The notes under the pieces: generated by a model
What the model was told of the DNA's origin: nothing
The model's input: only the letters and a program-made list of their open reading frames with translations
Database searches by the model: none
Shown: positions 4,673 to 6,296 of the stretch, piece after piece
Numbering within the stretch: the stretch's first letter is position 1
How the letters are laid out: each line of letters begins with the position of its first letter
NCBI GenBank assembly: GCA_014378955.1
Contig: JACMMQ010000073.1
Coordinates: forward strand, 1 to 6,296
Reading direction: 5' to 3'
Origin: Clostridia bacterium
GTDB taxonomy: Bacteria > Bacillota > Clostridia > SK-Y3 > JACMMQ01
DNA length: 6,296 bases
Made by a program: the position numbers and the translations under genes

Positions 4673-6159
4673 ACAACATCCCCATTTAATATTTTATACA
4701 CATACGGCATGTCCAAATGTGCGCGTACCACACTCGCCAATAAATCATACTGCTGTTCCTTAAACGCACGGTAGCTTTGTACCGCCTCTACCATGGGTGG
4801 TAAGCCCTTAATTGCTCGCAAATGGTTTATAAACGCCTGTGAAAATTCTGCATTATCAAAAATGCCGTGCAAATAACTGCCAAATACAGTGCCGTCTAAA
4901 TTGGCAAAGCCAAACGGCACTTCAAACCCCTTTTGCCTGTCAAAGGTGGTGCGACCCATGTGGATTTCATACCCTGAAACACGGATGCCTGCTAGATTCT
5001 CAAACAGCCCTGTGCCGTTTTGGCATGTAGCTTCACTTTGTGTGGTCACCTTTTGCTGCTCGAGTACCGTATTACACGCCAACAGCCCAAGTCCTTCAAT
5101 GGTTTCTCTGTCGCCCTCGGTGTGGTAGGGGTCGTCTATGCGTTGCCCCAACATCTGATAGCCACCGCAAATACCGCAAATCGGTACGCCCTTTTGCGAC
5201 AATGCCACTATTTGCGCCGCTATGCCGTTATTTTGAATTGCCAATAAATCTTCGATGGTGTTTTTACTACCCGGAATGATGATGCAGTCTGGATTTCCAA
5301 GCGTTGACACGTCAGATACATAGCGAAGCCCCACCGTTGGCGCATTTTCCAGTGCATTAAAATCGGTGAAATTCGAAATGTGTGGCAGTCGAATGACCGC
5401 AATGTCTATCTCTGCATTTTTATTGACGGTATTTTTAAACCGCTCGGTCACGCTGTCCTCGTCCTCAATTTGTAGCTTGGTGTACGGCACAACCCCCACC
5501 ACAGGACGGTGTATAATGTCTGTGAGCATGTCAAGTCCTGGTTCTAAAATGCTTATATCGCCACGGAATTTATTGATAATTACGCCCTTGACACGTGCCT
5601 TTTCCGCATCGGTCAGCAGTAGCATCGTGCCTGCAAGTGCGGCAAAAACACCGCCCTTGTCAATGTCGCCCACCAACAGCACAGGCGCATCGACCATTTC
5701 TGCCAACCCCATGTTGACAATGTCCTTGTCCCGTAAATTGATTTCAGCAGGACTGCCTGCTCCCTCGATCACGATAATGTCATGCATAGCGCCAAGCTGT
5801 TCGTACGACTGCTTGACAAGTGTCGCCAGCTGTGGCTTGTAATCGTGGTACCTGACCGCTGACATATTCGAAAGCACCTTGCCATTCACAATCACCTGCG
5901 CCTTTTTGTCGGTCGTGGGCTTCAAAAGCACTGGGTTCATCAGTACAGAGGGAAGGATGCCTGCCGCCTCCGCCTGTACCACCTGCGCCCGACCCATTTC
6001 ATGCCCATCAGCGGTGATGTATGAATTGAGTGCCATATTTTGCGATTTAAACGGTGCCACGGAATAACCGTCCTGCTTAAAAATGCGACACAACGCCGCC
6101 ACCAGCAAACTTTTTCCCACCGAAGACGCCGTCCCCTGAATCATAATACACTTCGCCAT
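4669..6159 (-). CDS. cobQ: Cobyric acid synthase CobQ (CbiP), glutamine-hydrolysing
   Basis: A 496-aa cytosolic amidotransferase. Using glutamine and ATP it amidates the b, d, e and g side chains of adenosylcobyrinic acid a,c-diamide to give adenosylcobyric acid. The N-terminal half is a dethiobiotin-synthetase-like ATPase domain: P-loop GTASSVGKS (9-17), SQNMALNS (39-46), MGRAQVVQAEAA (55-66), NPVLLKPTTD (75-84), EGAGSPAEINL (132-142) and VGDIDKGGVFA (163-173). The C-terminal half is a class I glutamine amidotransferase: PGSKNT (296-301), GICGGYQMLG with catalytic Cys331, and GSYLHGIFDN with catalytic His431. The length is normal. The start is the ATG at 6159, with GAGGTGA (6164-6170) immediately upstream and the family's typical MAKCIMIQGT beginning. 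A GTG at 6207 would add 16 residues encoded by a palindrome and is not credible. It is the first gene in view of the cobQ-cbiB-cobD operon; the operon may continue upstream beyond the window. Confidence 0.97.
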   Translation of the reverse strand: MAKCIMIQGTASSVGKSLLVAALCRIFKQDGYSVAPFKSQNMALNSYITADGHEMGRAQVVQAEAAGILPSVLMNPVLLKPTTDKKAQVIVNGKVLSNMSAVRYHDYKPQLATLVKQSYEQLGAMHDIIVIEGAGSPAEINLRDKDIVNMGLAEMVDAPVLLVGDIDKGGVFAALAGTMLLLTDAEKARVKGVIINKFRGDISILEPGLDMLTDIIHRPVVGVVPYTKLQIEDEDSVTERFKNTVNKNAEIDIAVIRLPHISNFTDFNALENAPTVGLRYVSDVSTLGNPDCIIIPGSKNTIEDLLAIQNNGIAAQIVALSQKGVPICGICGGYQMLGQRIDDPYHTEGDRETIEGLGLLACNTVLEQQKVTTQSEATCQNGTGLFENLAGIRVSGYEIHMGRTTFDRQKGFEVPFGFANLDGTVFGSYLHGIFDNAEFSQAFINHLRAIKGLPPMVEAVQSYRAFKEQQYDLLASVVRAHLDMPYVYKILNGDVV

Positions 6160-6192
6160 TATTTCACCTCGCATAGATATTGTGGATAGACC

Positions 6193-6207
6193 GTGGGCGC
6201 TGCCCAC
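6193..6207. other. Small hairpin in the cobQ upstream region
   Basis: The perfect inverted repeat GTGGGC-GCT-GCCCAC has 6-bp arms and a 3-nt loop. It lies 34 bp upstream of the cobQ ATG and 1 bp from the larger palindrome pair at 6209-6296. It has no T-tract on either side, so it is not an obvious terminator. It may be part of the adjacent repeat element or a leader hairpin of the cobQ transcript. No B12-box or other cobalamin riboswitch signature is visible between 6160 and 6296. Confidence 0.5.
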
Positions 6208-6208
6208 A

Positions 6209-6296
6209 CCCGCCCCTTTTTGAAAAAAGGGGACAAAAACTTTAGTAGGGGTTTTTATAACAAAGTTTTAATCAATTTTTTACAAAAAATTGCGGG
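6209..6296. repeat. Second-type inverted pair of 24-nt palindromic units upstream of cobQ
   Basis: The left unit (6209-6232) is a CCCG head plus a 9-bp hairpin with arms CCCCCTTTTT-like (C5 to T13) and AAAAAGGGG around a GA loop. The right unit (6273-6296), inverted, has the same CCCG head and 9-bp arms CAATTTTTT and AAAAAATTG around a 2-nt loop. The two units share the head, the closing C-G pair and the T/A stem, and differ at three stem positions that stay paired (C-G, C-G, C-G against A-T, A-T, T-A). Just inside, AAAACTTT (6236-6243) pairs with AAAGTTTT (6262-6269), so the arrangement is nested. The element ends exactly at the window edge, so its true right boundary is not seen. Confidence 0.6.

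Noticed and set aside
5366..5842. 158-aa open frame on the plus strand opposite cobQ, and similar plus-strand frames opposite cbiB, cobD and the SLH gene
   Set aside because: They lie wholly antisense to well-matched genes, are Ser/Thr/Pro-rich shadow translations and have no recognisable domain.
6160..6207. Longer CobQ starting at GTG 6207
   Set aside because: The start codon is inside a hairpin and the extra 16 residues are not family-like. ATG 6159 has GAGGTGA in front of it.

Overview
The window is most consistent with a low-to-moderate GC Gram-positive anaerobe of the Bacillota (Clostridia-like). The support is a small DUF896/YnzC-type protein, which is essentially confined to Bacillota, a secreted protein made only of S-layer homology (SLH) domains, strong AGGAGG-type ribosome binding sites, and sigma-A-like promoters. 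The species cannot be named from this sequence.

Layout, left to right. Positions 1-183 hold no gene; 1-58 is AT-rich with nothing recognisable, and 59-139 is a pair of inverted palindromes. A YfcE/MJ0936-type metallophosphoesterase (184-660, minus) is divergent from an unknown 195-aa protein with a predicted beta-sandwich (798-1385, plus). Promoters for both directions lie in the 137-bp gap. A strong promoter then drives a 57-aa DUF896 gene (1456-1629, plus). It is followed by a second inverted palindrome pair (1652-1730) and a bidirectional terminator (about 1760-1793), where transcription converges with the SLH gene (1809-2462, minus). The SLH gene has its own promoter and a long leader containing a 21-bp, twice-bulged stem.

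The right half is a cobalamin operon on the minus strand, in the order cobQ-cbiB-cobD, with overlapping genes. The three products meet at one point of the pathway. CobQ makes adenosylcobyric acid, CobD makes (R)-1-aminopropan-2-yl phosphate from threonine phosphate, and CbiB joins the two into adenosylcobinamide phosphate. No cobalamin riboswitch is visible in the 137 bases upstream of cobQ. That stretch is instead filled by a small hairpin and a third inverted palindrome pair that runs to the window edge.

The most notable non-coding signal is the repeats. Two elements (59-139 and 1652-1730) each consist of two inverted 24-nt units. Each unit has a GTAG head followed by a hairpin, which is the architecture of REP doublets (REPINs) mobilised by RAYT/TnpA_REP transposases. 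The only variable base pair within the stems covaries (C-G, A-T, T-A). The element at 6209-6296 has the same layout (4-nt head, 20-nt hairpin, inverted pair, 24 nt per arm) with an unrelated sequence, and three of its stem pairs covary.
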